A stretch of 6,830 nt of DNA from Nitrososphaerales archaeon TH5895 (GTDB taxonomy: Archaea > Thermoproteota > Nitrososphaeria > Nitrososphaerales > Nitrososphaeraceae). The stretch covers positions 1 to 6,830 of the forward strand of contig JAATVS010000328.1 of assembly GCA_014523695.1 (NCBI GenBank). The letters are read 5' to 3'. This document shows, piece by piece, positions 6,090 through 6,830 of this stretch; the stretch's first letter is position 1, and the number at the start of each line of letters is the position of its first letter. The position numbers and the translations under genes are program-made. The notes below the pieces were generated by a model. The model searched no databases and was not told the DNA's origin. It saw only the letters and a list, made by a program, of their open reading frames with translations.

Positions 6090-6243
6090 GCAAAGAATAG
6101 CTTTGGTCTTGGGCCTGGAATATCAGGAGCTACGAGAGAAGATTAGTCGCGGAGAGATTAAGGACAAGATAGCAACTGGTTTGATTGACGCTGAAACTGG
6201 TAACAGTAATTGGCGTGACGAAGACCCGAATGCAGTGTTTTAG
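6088..6243 (+). CDS. Small hypothetical protein (51 residues)
   Basis: It starts at the ATG 22 bases behind the TATA box 6058-6066 and ends at TAG 6241-6243. The sequence MQRIALVLGLEYQELREKIS and the following RGEIKDKIATGLIDAETGNS is helical and charged, without signal peptide, membrane segment or Cys. The end (NWRDEDPNAVF) recurs as a related frame at 6426-6458 (WHDEDSNAVF, then stop), meaning that a second copy of this gene's 3' end lies 215 bases on. I do not recognise the family. The well-placed promoter and the duplicated end argue that it is a real gene despite its size. It is divergent from the protease gene. Confidence 0.6.
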   Translation: MQRIALVLGLEYQELREKISRGEIKDKIATGLIDAETGNSNWRDEDPNAVF

Positions 6244-6266
6244 GTTGTCTTTGCGATTCTGGCATT
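6211..6266 (+). repeat. 56-bp direct repeat, copy 1
   Basis: It covers the last 10 codons and stop of the 6088 gene plus 23 bases of 3' flank. The copy at 6426-6481 matches 48 of 56 bases with no gap, and all eight differences are transitions. The 3' flank is as well conserved as the codons, so the non-coding part seems to have a role or the duplication is fairly recent. Confidence 0.85.
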
Positions 6267-6282
6267 AGTGCTTAGAATAGTT

Positions 6283-6414
6283 TCAAGCAACTGATACTCT
6301 TTCGATTTTAGGAAGCTCGTAAAGCGAGACCCCTCCAGCGATATAGGCGTTTAATGCAACCAAGATCCTCGACATCTCTGCCGCTGTTGCTGCTGCTGCA
6401 TTACCTCCACGCAA
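6283..6414 (-). CDS. Alanine-rich small reading frame between the direct repeats
   Basis: Read leftward from TTG 6414 to TGA 6283 it gives 43 residues: MRGGNAAAATAAEMSRILVA, then LNAYIAGGVSLYELPKIERV and SVA. The composition looks like a folded or helical protein fragment rather than random translation. A TAG lies directly before the TTG (6415-6417), so it may be the C-terminal remnant of a longer gene whose start is lost. I do not recognise a family, and there is no clear promoter at a leaderless distance. It fills most of the gap between the two 56-bp repeats, which may have been separated by its insertion. The four-fold GCA run codes for AAAA and could simply inflate the impression of coding. 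Confidence 0.4.
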   Translation of the reverse strand: MRGGNAAAATAAEMSRILVALNAYIAGGVSLYELPKIERVSVA

Positions 6415-6425
6415 CTAACATAGCG

Positions 6426-6481
6426 TGGCACGATGAAGACTCAAATGCAGTGTTTTAAGTTGCCTTTGCGGTTCTGGCATT
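6426..6481 (+). repeat. 56-bp direct repeat, copy 2
   Basis: Second copy of 6211-6266, offset by 215 bases. It encodes WHDEDSNAVF and a TAA stop but has no upstream start, so it is the 3' remnant of a paralogue of the 6088 gene. Confidence 0.85.
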
Positions 6482-6493
6482 GAATAATCAGCC

Positions 6494-6502
6494 TTATATA
6501 TT
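6494..6502 (+). promoter_or_regulatory. TATA box for the zinc-finger gene
   Basis: TTATATATT, 29-37 bases before the TTG at 6531, puts the start of transcription about 5-10 bases before that codon. This helps choose TTG 6531 over the internal ATG at 6582, which would cut off the Cys pair. Confidence 0.5.
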
Positions 6503-6530
6503 CGAACTATAAGACTGAAATGAAAGCCAT

Positions 6531-6692
6531 TTGACCTCCTATATATGTAGAAAATGCAACACTTACTTAGGCGATACTTCAATGACTCCTAATGAGCTCA
6601 GTCAAGAATTATGGAACCATTTCGTCCAGGCTCATATTGACAATCTGGATGGTCAAGAGGTTTTTCGGAACTATCTTAAAGAGGAAGAATAA
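6531..6692 (+). CDS. Small C2H2-type zinc-finger-like protein
   Basis: A 53-residue protein ending at TAA 6690-6692. From the TTG it reads MTSYICRKCNTYLGDTSMTP, then NELSQELWNHFVQAHIDNLD. C6-R-K-C9 and H30-x4-H35 give C-x2-C-x20-H-x4-H, a C2H2-like zinc site with a longer loop than the classic finger (12 residues). The acidic tail (GQEVFRNYLKEEE) argues against simple DNA binding by charge and would suit protein contacts. The TTG start is chosen because it keeps both Cys and lies behind a TATA box; a start at ATG 6582 would leave 36 residues without the Cys pair. The frame is open upstream only to 6519. Small proteins of this kind are common in thaumarchaea, mostly without known function. A third, weaker copy of the repeated 3' element follows its stop. 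Confidence 0.65.
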   Translation: MTSYICRKCNTYLGDTSMTPNELSQELWNHFVQAHIDNLDGQEVFRNYLKEEE

Positions 6693-6700
6693 ACCCCCCT

Positions 6701-6722
6701 GTGTCGCTTCAGTTCTGGCATT
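6701..6722 (+). repeat. Partial third copy of the 3' element
   Basis: The 22 bases match the end of copy 1 at 16 positions, with the last ten (TTCTGGCATT) identical in all three. Like the others it lies shortly behind a stop codon (8-30 bases). Homology is less sure than for the 56-bp pair. Confidence 0.45.
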
Positions 6723-6737
6723 GGTTAGTTAGTTAGC

Positions 6738-6830
6738 CTAGTCTGCCAATAGACGCCAAGCGTGGTACTCTACTCTTGCTTCTTGATTGCTGTTTTTGTC
6801 ATTGTCGCTTTGCTTTATGAACTCTGCAAA
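6738..6830 (-). CDS. C-terminal end of a gene running off the window
   Basis: On the minus strand the frame is open from the window edge to TAG 6738-6740 and gives 30 residues: FAEFIKQSDNDKNSNQEARV, then EYHAWRLLAD. The polar, helical composition is protein-like, but only the tail is seen, so neither family nor start can be given. It converges with the zinc-finger gene, the two stops being 45 bases apart. Confidence 0.4.
   Translation of the reverse strand, partial: FAEFIKQSDNDKNSNQEARVEYHAWRLLAD

Noticed and set aside
1..6830. CRISPR array, tRNA or rRNA genes, toxin-antitoxin pair
   Set aside because: No regularly spaced repeats, no T-arm or cloverleaf sequence and no paired small genes of that kind were seen on either strand.

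Overview
This window reads as a gene-poor accessory region of an archaeal chromosome, most likely an ammonia-oxidising Nitrososphaeria (Thaumarchaeota) of the Nitrososphaera/Nitrosocosmicus kind. The reasons are an archaeal-type tyrosine integrase with a C-terminal coiled coil, a secreted collagen-like protein with a short Gly-X-Y run, several tiny zinc-finger and zinc-ribbon proteins, and AT-rich TATA-like boxes about 25-35 bases before start codons with no Shine-Dalgarno, as in leaderless archaeal genes. The assignment is an inference; no ribosomal or core marker gene is present.

Layout, left to right. 1-988: 3' part of a tyrosine integrase gene, broken by an in-frame TAG and by a two-base frameshift in a GA run; its catalytic residues are all still there. 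1151-1744: secreted collagen-like protein. 1745-2045: mostly non-coding, with an orphan TATA-like box. 2046-2692: remains of a DUF346 (PLL-type) beta-propeller lectin-like gene, broken by two stops, a frameshift and a triplicated 8-bp unit. 2805-3809: two-pass membrane protein with an extracellular beta-rich domain. 3810-4223: little or nothing coding. 4224-4370 (minus): 48-residue zinc-ribbon protein. 4489-4808 (minus): unrecognised small gene with one frameshift. 4925-5974 (minus): HExxHxxGxxH metalloprotease of the gametolysin (M11) type with a C-terminal membrane anchor but no signal peptide. 6088-6243: 51-residue gene behind a good TATA box. 6283-6414 (minus): 43-residue alanine-rich reading frame. 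6531-6692: 53-residue C2H2-like zinc-finger protein. 6738-6830 (minus): end of a gene that runs out of the window.

The genes do not form an obvious operon or pathway. The common thread is the cell surface (collagen-like protein, lectin-like propeller, membrane protein, metalloprotease) beside a decayed integrase, which suggests an old integrated element or a genomic island of surface genes under decay. At least three genes (integrase, lectin, 4489-4808) are broken by small indels in or next to short tandem repeats. Either this island is eroding by repeat slippage or part of the signal is assembly error. The right end holds a diverged 56-bp direct repeat at the 3' ends of two related reading frames. 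I see no convincing new multi-gene system; the most checkable oddities are the repeat-linked frameshifts, the repeated 3' element and the two palindromes behind the protease gene.
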